The notes under the pieces were generated by a model. The model was not told where the DNA came from. It saw nothing but the letters and a program-made list of their open reading frames with translations, and did no database searches. Positions 1 through 9,200 of a stretch of DNA of 64,000 nt are shown one piece after another; positions within the stretch are counted from its first letter, which is position 1; every line of letters starts with the position of its first letter. The stretch lies in assembly GCF_963678635.1 (NCBI RefSeq), contig NC_087065.1, positions 54,650,397-54,714,396 of the forward strand, read 5' to 3'. The stretch comes from Symsagittifera roscoffensis. Its lineage: Eukaryota > Xenacoelomorpha > Acoela > Convolutidae. A program made the position numbers and the translations under genes.

Positions 1-749
1 TACTGGTCAAAACCCAAATACTGACCCCCCTGTATTTGAAACTCTAAATTCCCCGCAGGTATCTTGTGATCACCTGTTCGTTAAAATACCAACAACAAAT
101 TTTCACAAAAACGTAAAATTTTAAACTGGAAAAAATCTCAAAAACAGACGGTTGAATTCTCCTGAAATTCAAGGTCGACTGATGTCAATCTTGTCCGAAA
201 AAATGTCTGGTACCCGATTGCCACGCGTTTTCCTCCCCCCTGCTAGCGATCTAATGGGGTATCACAAAAACTGTCTATGTCCGTTCCCCCCTACCGATCC
301 GACCAGGGTACCTACCTTAACCTGATTCTAATTTTGGATGTCCGCTTCCTATAACCAACGCGTGTAAATATCTAATGTAACTAACTCGACGATGCCGAAC
401 AATTAGTTACTCTAATGTGTCCCCCCTTTTTACAATTTATAACCGCTAACCTCTAACTTAACCAGCCCCCCTTCTAACCTCCCCCCTCCTTAGCCCCCCT
501 CTTAAGCCGAAAAATCCCTTAAGCGCTGGGTGCTAAACCTCTCGAGAGAAAACCGTAGACCTGTTTCCGGGCCTGCTTGTGCAAAAACTTCCTCAAAACA
601 ATGGGACTCCGCTTATCCAATTTTACACTTATCTCCTATAATGTAATGTCGATTCTAACGATACCCGTTGCCCAACTTGAGAACACCCCTGTGCGTCCTC
701 CTGTGGTGATCCTGTGCTAGTTGTCTCTATTCTGCACTTGACAGCAGCA

Positions 750-955
750 CCACTTTCCCACTTGGCTGGTCACCTCTCTCAGTCAGGTCTCCTAGTGGTC
801 CGGTTCGATCCTTGTGAACCACTTTCCTACTCGGCTAGTCACCCTTTCCAGTCAAGTCTCCTAGTGGTCCGGTTCGATCCTTGTGAACCACTTTCCCACT
901 CGACTGGTCACCTCTTCCAGTCAAGTCTCCTAGTTGTCCGGCTTGGTTGCAATCT
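750..955. repeat. 69-bp tandem repeat, about 2.9 copies
   Basis: Near-identical units begin at 750, 819 and 888, each starting CCACTTTCC and containing CTCCTAGTGGTCCGG and GTTCGATCCTTGTGAA. The third unit decays near 940-955. The period is a multiple of three, which keeps one frame open across the repeat; I read that frame as a by-product and not as a gene. Confidence 0.85.
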
Positions 956-1713
956 ATCTGAAAACCCTTAACAGCGCACCCCACTCGGGCACCTTATTGA
1001 AGTCACTGGTTTAAATTGCTATATTGATCGAAATGATCGGTCTTATAAAACAGTATGGGTATACTATTTAATTAATATAAAGGTTTGATCCGAATGATCC
1101 GGTATCAAAGTCACTGTCTTTTCGTTTTATGGTTTTTGTTCCTTTTTCTATACTTTTTTCTTGTTTTTGTTTCCCTAGTTACCCCCCTTTACTCGGTTAG
1201 CTAGGCCTCGTTCGGAGAGCGTACCAGGAAGTTTTCTCAAGTTTTCTTAAAAAGCTATCACGGTACAACCGGAAGGCTTACACGTTCCCGCTGAACCGTA
1301 CCACCGGTACTCTATAATGGGCATGCAGCCCGGAGCTGTGTCAAGTTGGTTCGACTCCGTAGTCATGATGTCGTAAAAACACCCAGCAGCGCCATAAAAA
1401 CACTATGTAACAGTCGCCTACTTCAGTCACATATGAGGCTTAAGAAAAATAGGCCCTATAACCATTGGCTCAAGAGTCAGGGACACTATCTCTTGTGTTT
1501 TTCTATCTCAAGAACGGTCGGAGCCAATTCGGTTCGCTTGCGACATGAGACTAGAACCCGTTACAGCTTAAAGGCTACTACCAAAATATCCCCCCACTCT
1601 AGAAAATAAGAACGTTCCCATACTTAGGTCTCAAGATACCCAAAATACATGAACGCCGTTAAAAACAGGGTCAGAACAATCCGTTAAGTTACTTTTTATT
1701 GGACAGTGAAACT

Positions 1714-1736
1714 TTGATCCATTTCAGATGGATCAA
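1714..1736. other. Perfect 9-bp hairpin (TTGATCCAT / ATGGATCAA)
   Basis: A perfect inverted repeat with a 5-nt loop (TTCAG). A related hairpin-forming string, TTGATCCATC-TTC-GATGGA, lies in both LTRs of the giant element (near 8299 and 31966). This hints, weakly, that the left edge of the window carries DNA of a related element. Confidence 0.4.
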
Positions 1737-2272
1737 CCTAAAACTCGCCTTATCTCAACATAACAATCATAAAACACACTCGAGAAATTTAAATTAGGGA
1801 CTCACATGTTGATGCACTCGAGTACAAGGAGTAATTAAACTGGTAAGCAACTCAAGATTTAGATAATATAACTAGATAAGTTAAATACTGGTCAGTTTTG
1901 GTAACAGAAGTAAATTCTGGCTCTAGAATTGGAGTTTTTGTATGAACCATTGGGACACTCAAGCTGTCCACCTTTCCATTGAAGGTTCACTCTAGTTTGT
2001 TCCGAATAGTTGATCTCTCTTCTTTTTATTATCTCTCTTCCTATTCCGGTATAAGACAGCTCTACTCGTGTCCTATTTTATATCTGGAAATTGCGAATAG
2101 CAATTTCCTGCTGTTTTTCCTGAGTATTTTCCCGCAATTGTCAACTCGGATGTTCTGATTTTTCACTTCTTGTTTTCAGTTGGTACGAGAAAACTGAGCA
2201 TGACAGGCTCCATTCGAAATTTTTAAAATTAGAACTTCACTCCAAAATTACGTATTTTCGTGTCTCCCAAGG

Positions 2273-2660
2273 TCAAACTTCCAGACATGACCGACTGGCA
2301 CAGTTCCATGTCGATGTGGCATTATAGATGCGGTGAATGCAGCCCTGAATCATGTTGAGTTTATAACCAATTGGTGAAAGGGCTCTGAAGGAAAGGATCA
2401 GTCCAGTATCTGTGGGTTTATGATACCAGCTCGTACTCACACATGCATCCTGGCATTTTACGAACATGTCCAAAAAAGGGATACCGTTGTCTCTCAACCT
2501 TTCAATAGTAAATTCCAAGTTGGAATGAAGCGTGTTGACCCTGTCTAAGATGCTGTCGATGGAGTCACTCTGCGCAGATCTCAAGATATTGTCAACACAG
2601 CGTCCGAATATTTTTGATTTTTCCCTAATGGCCGGAACAGTCTTAAATTCTTGGCATCTA
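2273..2660 (-). pseudogene. Penelope-like reverse transcriptase fragment
   Basis: The minus-strand frame reads through a degenerate catalytic box (CVDN where YVDD is expected, near 2590-2610), then a palm/thumb segment with NLEFTIERL, IPFLDM and HKPTDTGL, and ends with YKLNMIQGCIHRIYN. This order (catalytic DD box, FTxE, PFLDM, KPT-TG, YK, HR) is typical of Penelope-like elements and related reverse transcriptases. Only about 130 residues survive, the N-terminal RT blocks and any GIY-YIG endonuclease are absent, and the second catalytic aspartate is replaced by N. I consider it dead. The exact family could be another tailed RT group. Confidence 0.65.
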
Positions 2661-2898
2661 TTTCATTCTCGTAAACACTTATTCAAAATAATAAAAAAAA
2701 ATAGGCACTAACATAATGCACAAGTGTGTCATGCAATTAAATCAAAAATGGTAAATTACCAAAAGACTATAAAATGCCATTTCAAATGGCAGGGAAGTTT
2801 AAAAAGTCTGTAATGATCAAGAAGTCTGGCGTTGATATGTGGCCGCGGAATTGAGGTCTGGGGCTGTTTAGAGGTCGCTAAATCAATTAAGGTTGTTT

Positions 2899-3296
2899 AG
2901 AGGTCTGGTCTGGGACGGTTGCTTCTTTGGCACGCTCTATCGAATCTCTCACAATGGCTGCATTGCCAATCTGGACAGCTAACGACAGCCGCTGTCTGAG
3001 GAAAGTCCCGGCTCTTTTGTCATCGGTTTCCGCGATAATTTTGCGGCAAAGCTGTTCAGGAAGTCGTCGGTTCCGAGTCCGCCGAGGTGTTCGACTGCAA
3101 CAGGCTGGAAAATGTTGTTTCTGGTCAGCCTCTCATACTTCATTCGTACTTCATAACTAAGTGAATAAATCTTGGAATCTGAGGACGATTTTACAAAATG
3201 ATTAAAATTTATTTGTCCACTAGAACCCAAAAATTCAGAGTTGGCGTGAACTGTCCATTCCGGTTTTCGTTTCAAAAGGCGTGCCCCAAGAATCAA
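2899..3296 (-). pseudogene. C-terminal fragment of a LINE-type ORF
   Basis: Minus-strand reading gives KIYSLSYEVRMKYERL, NIFQPVAVEHLGGLG and, after a frameshift near 3000, RLSLAVQIGNAA. This succession (a KYERL-type block, FQPVAVE-LG, and a final block of the form QRLSLA-Q-GNAA) is seen downstream of RT domains in animal retroelement polyproteins. Stops and the frameshift show it is a decayed remnant. A second, diverged copy of its FLGSS-QINFN portion lies at 33037-33560. Confidence is good that it is retroelement-derived and low for the family name. Confidence 0.55.
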
Positions 3297-3529
3297 CTCT
3301 TTCTAGTCCAATGTTTTTTAGATATATCAAAGACCTTCCTGACTTGTGCAAAAATTCTATCCCACTTTTCTGCGGTGACGACGCTGAACTCATTGCAATC
3401 GAAAATCCTGATCTGAGTTTTAAAGTCGATTTGTTACGTGTTAAGAAATGGAGCGATTAACACACTCTTTGTGTGAATGTGAAGAAGTGCTCAAACTTTT
3501 CGACGTTCAACCCATTAAAAATTCAATGA
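3275..3529 (+). pseudogene. RT palm fragment, plus strand
   Basis: Starting near 3278 the plus strand encodes GVPQESTLSSPMFF, YIKDLP, then FCGDDAELIA (the F-ADD catalytic box with the alanine changed to glycine), then W-S-D, an in-frame TAA at 3458-3460, and VNVKKCSNFSTFN. This is the palm of a Jockey/CR1-type reverse transcriptase, where GVPQGS-LGP, FADD and W-N-KC boxes follow each other in this order. About 80 residues remain, on the opposite strand to its neighbours, so it is a separate insertion or rearranged piece. Confidence 0.65.
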
Positions 3530-3695
3530 CGAATTCTTTTCTACCTTTTGAGACATTTTAAAACGAACTAATCTCCAGTACTTAGAGAATTTGTACACCA
3601 AAACCCATCTAAACCCATTTTTTTCAAAATCTATATTGTTTAAGGGAGTAAACCCGGGCCTACGGCGGAATTCGTAATACATACATGCAAATTAT

Positions 3696-3713
3696 AAGAA
3701 GAAGAAGAAGAAA
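3696..3713 (-). repeat. (AAG)n simple repeat, LINE 3' tail
   Basis: About six AAG units (CTT on the element's sense strand) lie beyond the ORF2 remnant, where CR1-type LINEs end in a short simple repeat and not a long poly-A. I use it as the approximate 3' end of the LINE; the exact boundary is uncertain by a few tens of bases. Confidence 0.5.
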
Positions 3714-4067
3714 GAACACTTGAATTACTATACAATAAAGAGCCGAGGCATCAGTGTAGCAAAGTGTAAATAATAAAATTGGTTATAAATTCATTGGTTA
3801 CATCAAACAAAAACAGAACATCAGAAAACAAGCAATAAACAAAACAAAAAAAACAAAATCGGTTACAGTTCGGAAATTGGTTGATTAAAGTATATGAAGT
3901 TTCGGATACTATAGAAAAATAAAGATTTAAGAATTAGGAACAAGCTGGTAATAAAACTTTACAAACAATTTTGCAGATAGTCCAATTATACAGCGTATAT
4001 ACAGAGTATATACAGTTTCTCTTTCAAGCAATGTGTGAAAAAATAAGCTGAATTAAAACATATAGAA

Positions 4068-7000
4068 CTAGCAAAAACGGAAATCACGGCACGTAATTGT
4101 ATTAGTACATATAGGATTGTTTCTCAATTCACTCACGTAAAATTCTTTCAATTTTTTCTTGAATTCTGTTTTCAATTTTTCTAAATTGCGCAAAATTATG
4201 GGCAGTGAATTCCATTTTTTAGAAGTCAAATGAAAAAAATGATTTTTGTAGAGAAGCAGTCGAACAATGTTTGTCAAAAATAATTTGTTTCGTTCTTTCG
4301 TTGAGCCTATAATTGGCAGTCGGTAGTCTCAGTGTATTTTCAAAAGCCTTCTTTTTGTTTGTAAGATATTGGTATAAGTATGTTATACACTTTAACTCAA
4401 TTCTTTTCTCGATTCCAATGAACGATTTGCTAATGCGAAGAAGGGAAGAAGATTTAAATTTCGATCTGAAATATGTTCTTTTTAGCGCCCAGTTCAACTG
4501 TTTCTCTAGAGATAGCATCAAAGTAGCATTAATTTGTTGTAAAAAAATTGCTGAATAATCTAAATGCGATAAAACAAGACAATGAAGCAAGGCAACTAAT
4601 GATAATGTCGGCAGTTGTTGTCCAATTGTATCAATAGTTTTAATCCCTTGGGCCATTTTTTGGAGAATTGTTTTGATTTGAGCATGAAAAGATAAGTTTG
4701 AATCAAGAATCATGCCTAAATATTTGCATTCTGATTTATTGGCTACATAATGCCCACTAAATACTAGTTTATCAGTATCCACATTTTTGCTATCATTTTT
4801 TTGACAAAATGTTATAAATTCCGATTTAGATGCATTCAGATTCAATTGGTTCTCTGCAAAAAATTCCGTTAGATTATTGAGTGATTTTTGCAATCGATTC
4901 AAAGCATCCTCAGAATTTATAGAAGAGGAAAAAACCATACAGTCGTCAGCATATTGAACTAAAGTACAACCTTCATATAATCGCTCTTGTATGTCATTAA
5001 CATATAAATTGAACAACAACGGACCAAGTACCGTTCCTTGTGGGACACCTCGTTTTATTTCAATCCAGTCTGAAAAAACTCCATTGACGTTTACTCTTTG
5101 AATACGTTTGTTTAGGAAGCTAGCAATTAAAGCATTTGCTCCATTTGAAAAACCGAGAGAAAGCATTTTTTCAATTAAAACTTCATGCGAAATAGAATCA
5201 AAAGCCTTGGACAGATCTAATAAAGCTGCATGTACAATTTTTTTTGAATCTATTTGATTTCGAATACTTTCTGTCACATAAACAAGAGCATCTTGTGTTG
5301 AAATGTTTTTGCGAAATCCGAATTGAAATGGTGTCATTATTTGAAATTTGTCAAGATGTTCTGTTATTTGGGCATGTAAAATTTTTTCAAAAATTTTAGA
5401 AAAAGCACAAGTTATTGATATTGGCCGATAATTTTTTGCATCCATTGGGTCATCTTTTTTAAACAAAGGGGTTACGTTTGCTTTTTTCAGTTCGATCGGG
5501 AAAATGTTCTCATCTAAGCAAGTATTTATGACAAAAGTTAAATGTGGAACTATAAGTGATTGACCGTCAATGATTGCCCAAGCAGGTACGGTACAAGGTC
5601 CGAGAGGTTTTCTAACATTGATTTTTCGAACTATATCAAAGCATTGCTTCACTGTAATGTGTTGAAAATGGAAAGGTGCAGATTCAGAGGCAGATTTGTT
5701 GTAATTCGGAGGCTTTTTAGCGCCGAAAAACTCGCCTAAGTTTGAAAAAATATAATTTAAATGATTGGCAATTTTTTTTGTCTTGGGTTATCATTCCACT
5801 GAAGGAATTTCGTAAGACTGTAATTTGATTGTTGCCAGAACATGTACCTCTAACTTGGTTAATATAATTCCATTTTTGTTGGATAGTGCTGAGAAGTGAA
5901 AAACAACTTTTTGAATGATCGAGTTGTTTACTTCTAATCAATTGGCTCATTTGATTACGTAAAAACTGGTACTTTGACCAATTATCGCTTGTGCTTTGAC
6001 TGCGATATGATCTGAGTGAATTCTGTTTCTTAGTCAACAATTGCTGACATTCTGAATCGAACCATTCCGTTTTCAACACGTTTTTTGGTTTAAAATTACG
6101 AACAAACTTTTTTTCGATAGGAGCATGTTGCTGTAGAGCACAAGAAATTAAATAAGTAATCGTCGAGAACATGTTTTGTGCGTCTGTACATTGATATAAG
6201 AGATACCAAGGAAGAGCGGAGAGTGAATTGCAAAATTCATTTTTCTGATAATTTTTCTTATTGAAAGTCGAAATTATCCTCGGTAAAATTTTGCCGCATT
6301 TTATATCCGTCAAAATAAATGAAGCAAAATGGTCGGTTTTATAAGGTGTATCAAAACAAAATTCAATGCCGTTTGTTTCATAGTCACTGATAATGTAGTA
6401 ATGTAGTCGATATGAGTTTTTGTTGAGGAACTAATTCTGGTCTCATCGTATGGACAAAAAACCTTCAATCAATATGGAATAATTATAGAATCTAAATTTT
6501 CTTTTTCTTTGCTATCCAGATAATTTATGTTATAATCACCCAGAAGCGTAATTTTATTAGAAACTGAAAATGCATTATCTATGTTAAGCGTTAATTGTTC
6601 CAAAAAATCAATAAAGTTTGATCTGCTTGGGTTATAACTTAAATTAACTAACATTTTTTCTTTACTGGAAATGTTAAATGTAGATTTGCACTCAACCCAC
6701 ACCGACTCATATTTTTCTTTATCAAATAAATTTAAATCAGGCCTCAATTTCGGAGCCAATTTGACTGGTATATATAACAAAACGCCACCGCCTTTCTTTT
6801 TTACCGCTGATTGCCTATCATATCTGAACATCGCATGCGTTCTAGGTTGGAAATTCCATAAATTGTCACTATCTTCTTTTTTAAGCCACGTTTCGGAAAT
6901 TCCTATAATTGTATTTTCGCCCAAATCATCAAGAAATTTTTTCAATTGCATCCGTTTTCTAATAATACTTTGAGAATTCAAATGAACAAATTTAAGATTT

Positions 7001-7275
7001 GCACAATTTTTTGAGCAGATACCGTAGACTGTTTCAATGGTTTCAATAGGACCGGGGTTTTTTTCAACATTCCCACTTTGGGTCAGTAACAACGCAAAAA
7101 GGAAAAGATGAGTCAGTGTGGTAGCTCTCCGCTCATTTATCCCACATTTCGATGATAATATCTTTTGATGGCAGCTTAGATAGCCCCAGTAAACAATAGT
7201 TTTTTCTTTAGTTTCCATCTGAGCCTTGGAAATTAGAAAAATTGCACAAAACAACCAGAATTTAATATTCAGCAT
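4068..7275 (-). pseudogene. LINE ORF2: 2A-like leader, APE endonuclease and reverse transcriptase, frameshifted
   Basis: Starts at the ATG at 7273-7275 with a hydrophobic N-terminus (NIKFWLFCAIFLI) and a 2A-like motif ending at residue 76. The endonuclease follows with HLNSQS, GISETWL and GDYNINY blocks, and the late TDH block appears after a frame change near 6400-6440. The RT occupies about 5700-4280: RPISITCAFSKIFEK, DLSKAFDSI, KRGVPQGTVLGPLLF, the catalytic YADD at 4942-4953 and a WNSLP C-terminal block near 4200. At least three reading-frame breaks are seen: near 6400-6470, at an A8 run near 5775, and near 4220-4280. The protein would nick DNA and copy the element's RNA at the nick; this copy is defective. 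Confidence 0.85.
7048..7092 (-). other. 2A-like ribosome-skipping motif in LINE ORF2
   Basis: Residues about 62-76 of ORF2 read LLLTQSGNVEKNPGP. The established 2A consensus is D(V/I)ExNPGP, with chain release between the final G and P. Here the Asp is Asn (GNVEKNPGP), so activity may be weak or absent. 2A sequences at the N-terminus of APE-type LINE ORF2 proteins are known from sea urchin and other invertebrate CR1-like elements. The hydrophobic stretch before it resembles a signal peptide, as in 2A-linked signal sequences. Confidence 0.8.
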
Positions 7276-7331
7276 AGTAAGTTAAATAAATTAAATAATC
7301 GCCAAAGTTTGCAACAAGAAAAAATGCGAAA

Positions 7332-7721
7332 CTAGTATTTCCTAAAAAATTTTGCACCGTTTTGGAAAAATTGTAACATTTCTGCCGTTTTTGGATCTAA
7401 ATTTGATGATTGTTGGGTTTGCTTCATTCTGGGGCGGGTTGTAATCTCACATGTGTTTGCATTAATATCAGAACCTCTAAAAGAATCTCTAAAACTTTGC
7501 ACCAAAATTTCAACACCCCCATCAGAAGGATGCAAACCATCCGAGCTAAGCGCATCGGTATTTTGACTAAAATTTTTGTTTATGTCTAAAATTTCCAATT
7601 TTACTTCGCCCAAGTCTTTTACATTCCGTACTAAATTAAGAATTTGCTTGTTTAGCTTCTGTACATTTGGATTAAAATCTTTTCTAAAAGCGCCTAAGGG
7701 AGTTACAGTACATAGTGAAAT
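7332..7721 (-). pseudogene. LINE ORF1 second half (SGNH esterase), cut by the LTR insertion
   Basis: Minus-strand frame open from the LTR edge at 7721 to the stop at 7332-7334. It begins with a CTVTPLG strand, as in the block before the last SGNH helix, and contains DGLHPSDGG, the DxxH catalytic block V. It ends with a Q/N-rich tail. The frame is the same as that of the first half at 32308-32949, so the two are halves of one esterase-type ORF1 of about 340 residues that was split by the insertion. Confidence 0.8.
7719..7721. repeat. 3-bp target-site duplication (left), AAT
   Basis: AAT directly precedes the 5' LTR and AAT directly follows the 3' LTR at 32308-32310. The next bases outward do not match (AAAT versus AATT), so 4-5 bp is not supported. 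Both AATs fall on codon boundaries of the split ORF1, which stays in frame when one copy is removed. Confidence 0.6.
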
Positions 7722-7890
7722 TGTGACATTCGACCAGAATGGCCAAAATGCAGTCTCTGCAGAATTCGGTATTTTAGCAGCAAGCCTTCCGAATTGGCGA
7801 TTTAGAACGGATAAGGACGTTATTTGAACGATTAGCCAAACGGTGAAGGCTAGAAGATTCTGGAATTCTAATTTTTAAAAATTCGAATTA

Positions 7891-7898
7891 TGACGTCA
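7891..7898. promoter_or_regulatory. CRE-like palindrome TGACGTCA in the 5' LTR
   Basis: A perfect 8-bp CRE, the binding site of CREB/ATF-type bZIP factors in animals; it is repeated at 31558-31565 in the 3' LTR. Many LTR promoters carry such sites. That it drives this LTR is an inference; an 8-mer can occur by chance. Confidence 0.4.
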
Positions 7899-8039
7899 TA
7901 TTTCTGAGAAACGTCAGAGACGGCCATTTTAGCTAAAATAGCAGAAAGAACAGAACAACTTTTATCTGCGATTACGAACAGTACGAAATCGAGACTAGAA
8001 ATCAACGAAGAACTACCGAACAGCAGAGGACGTTCCGAG

Positions 8040-8089
8040 TTGCAACTATTGTGCTGTTACAATAGTTGCAAGGCCGTTGCGAGCAACGG
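8040..8089. other. Two adjacent hairpins in the LTR
   Basis: TTGCAACTATTG (8040-8051) pairs perfectly with CAATAGTTGCAA (8060-8071) across an 8-nt loop. Two bases later CCGTTG-CGAG-CAACGG (8074-8089) forms a second hairpin with a four-base loop. Both are conserved in the 3' LTR (31707-31756). In retroelement RNA such structures often serve dimerisation, packaging or 3'-end formation; which of these applies here is not known. Confidence 0.7.
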
Positions 8090-8652
8090 TGAAGGGTAAA
8101 ACCCAGCCTTCCGAGTTATTGTGAACTGGATATTAAGAAGCTTGATTCACCGGATTCAAGAATCCGGAAGGGTCTCGGGACGTGGACTTTTATGAACTTA
8201 TATTGAATTTTAGCATCCTTCATGTCCTGACTTGAATTTAATTAAGATCTTAATTCGTTTTGACAAGAATGAGGAGCTAGAAGTAGGGGGGGAAGGGTTG
8301 ATCCATCTTCGATGGAGATGATGATTTTTATCTACTGAACAAAAGCAATAGTAATATAATAAGTAGTAGCCCTGTTTTTAGGAGTGACCTCGTGGTCTGG
8401 GGATACTGAGACCCAGCCATGAGCTCACTAATTTTGCATGTAATTCAGTTAATTTGAGCGTTCTGGTCGAAGCCGGAGAGCAGTAGCGTTTTTGTCAGCC
8501 TGATGTAAGAAAGACCACCGAAAAGTACTGGCTTGGTAGAGACGGTGAAAAACATGCGAAGCTTTGTTTGGACGCTAGCCAGTCGTCTTAAGACTTAGTT
8601 TTGTTATCCGTCGATATGTATCTTCCGGGCGAATGTTACATGTATGTTTTTA

Positions 8653-8670
8653 TGGCGCTCCTGGGTGTTA
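8653..8670 (+). promoter_or_regulatory. Putative primer binding site (TGGCGCTCCTGGGTG...)
   Basis: Twelve bases after the 5' LTR the sequence begins TGGCGCTCC. TGG is the complement of a tRNA 3' CCA, and TGGCGC-type starts are common in LTR-element primer binding sites. I cannot name the tRNA from memory with certainty. Confidence 0.55.
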
Positions 8671-9200
8671 TTCTTTTTTAACATCATGACCGGCAGAACC
8701 GTTAACGAGCATTCCGCACCGAGCGGATGCTCACATTAACGCCCTTATTAGGCCTAAACCGCCGGGGCGGAAGGGTAGTTCGGAACGCGGAAGCCTTCCG
8801 GATTGCCGTGAATAGTTTTTTAACCTAGTTAAGACCGAAAATTCACGAACCAGGAAGGGTGGGGGGAATCGCGAACCCCTCATCCCCTGAATGATTTGTG
8901 ACCAAAAACACTTAAAGATATAAGCAAAACCAAACAAAAAATAGTATAGTATCCAAGAAAAACAAAAAACATAAAAAAATAACCGAAAAAACCAAAAACA
9001 GTAAAAAAGTAAAAAATCAGTAGAAATCATCCCCCCAGACAAGATGTGATTCAACCCCCCCGTTTGTTGTTGATAGATATATTGTTGTTACAGGCATTTA
9101 TATCAGTCAGGATCGTTAAGATCATTTTTGTAGCCCGTTTGTGGGGCTTGTACTGTAGGGTTATTTGAGCATTTAAGCACGTTAATGATAAATTGCGCCC

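Larger units (their letters stand above)
1..2270. other. Non-coding, C-rich unassigned region
   Basis: No convincing coding region is seen on either strand; the short open frames are low-complexity or repeat-derived. Several runs of six or more C occur around 25-35, 420-430 and 465-505, so the minus strand is G-rich there. The stretch is less AT-rich than the DCAF8 introns and looks like leader or LTR-type DNA of another retroelement, but no LTR ends or matching partner were found in the window. This identity is an inference only. Confidence 0.4.
3690..7721 (-). mobile_element. CR1-like LINE, 3' portion (left of the LTR insertion)
   Basis: Minus-strand non-LTR retrotransposon. Read from high to low coordinates it holds the second half of ORF1 (7721-7332), a 56-nt spacer, ORF2 from 7275 (endonuclease then RT) ending near 4068, a 3' untranslated stretch and an AAG/CTT simple-repeat tail at 3696-3713, just before the presumed 3' end. 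The 5' part is at 32308-33036, separated by the LTR element. An SGNH esterase in ORF1 and an APE endonuclease plus RT in ORF2 place it in the CR1/L2 group (established for CR1 ORF1). Several frameshifts show it can no longer move by itself. Confidence 0.8.
7722..8640 (+). repeat. 5' LTR (919 bp)
   Basis: Direct repeat of 31389-32307 with two substitutions. It should carry the promoter and the polyadenylation signals, but no canonical AATAAA or clear TATA box is seen. It contains a palindromic TGACGTCA site (7891-7898), two adjacent hairpins (8040-8089) and one copy of the leader motif AATCCGGAAGGGTC (8161-8174). Confidence 0.98.

Noticed and set aside
714-971. 85-codon open frame
   Set aside because: It exists only because the 69-bp tandem repeat has a period divisible by three; no family resemblance.
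7717-7721. 4- or 5-bp target-site duplication
   Set aside because: GAAAT on the left versus AATTG on the right agree only over AAT.
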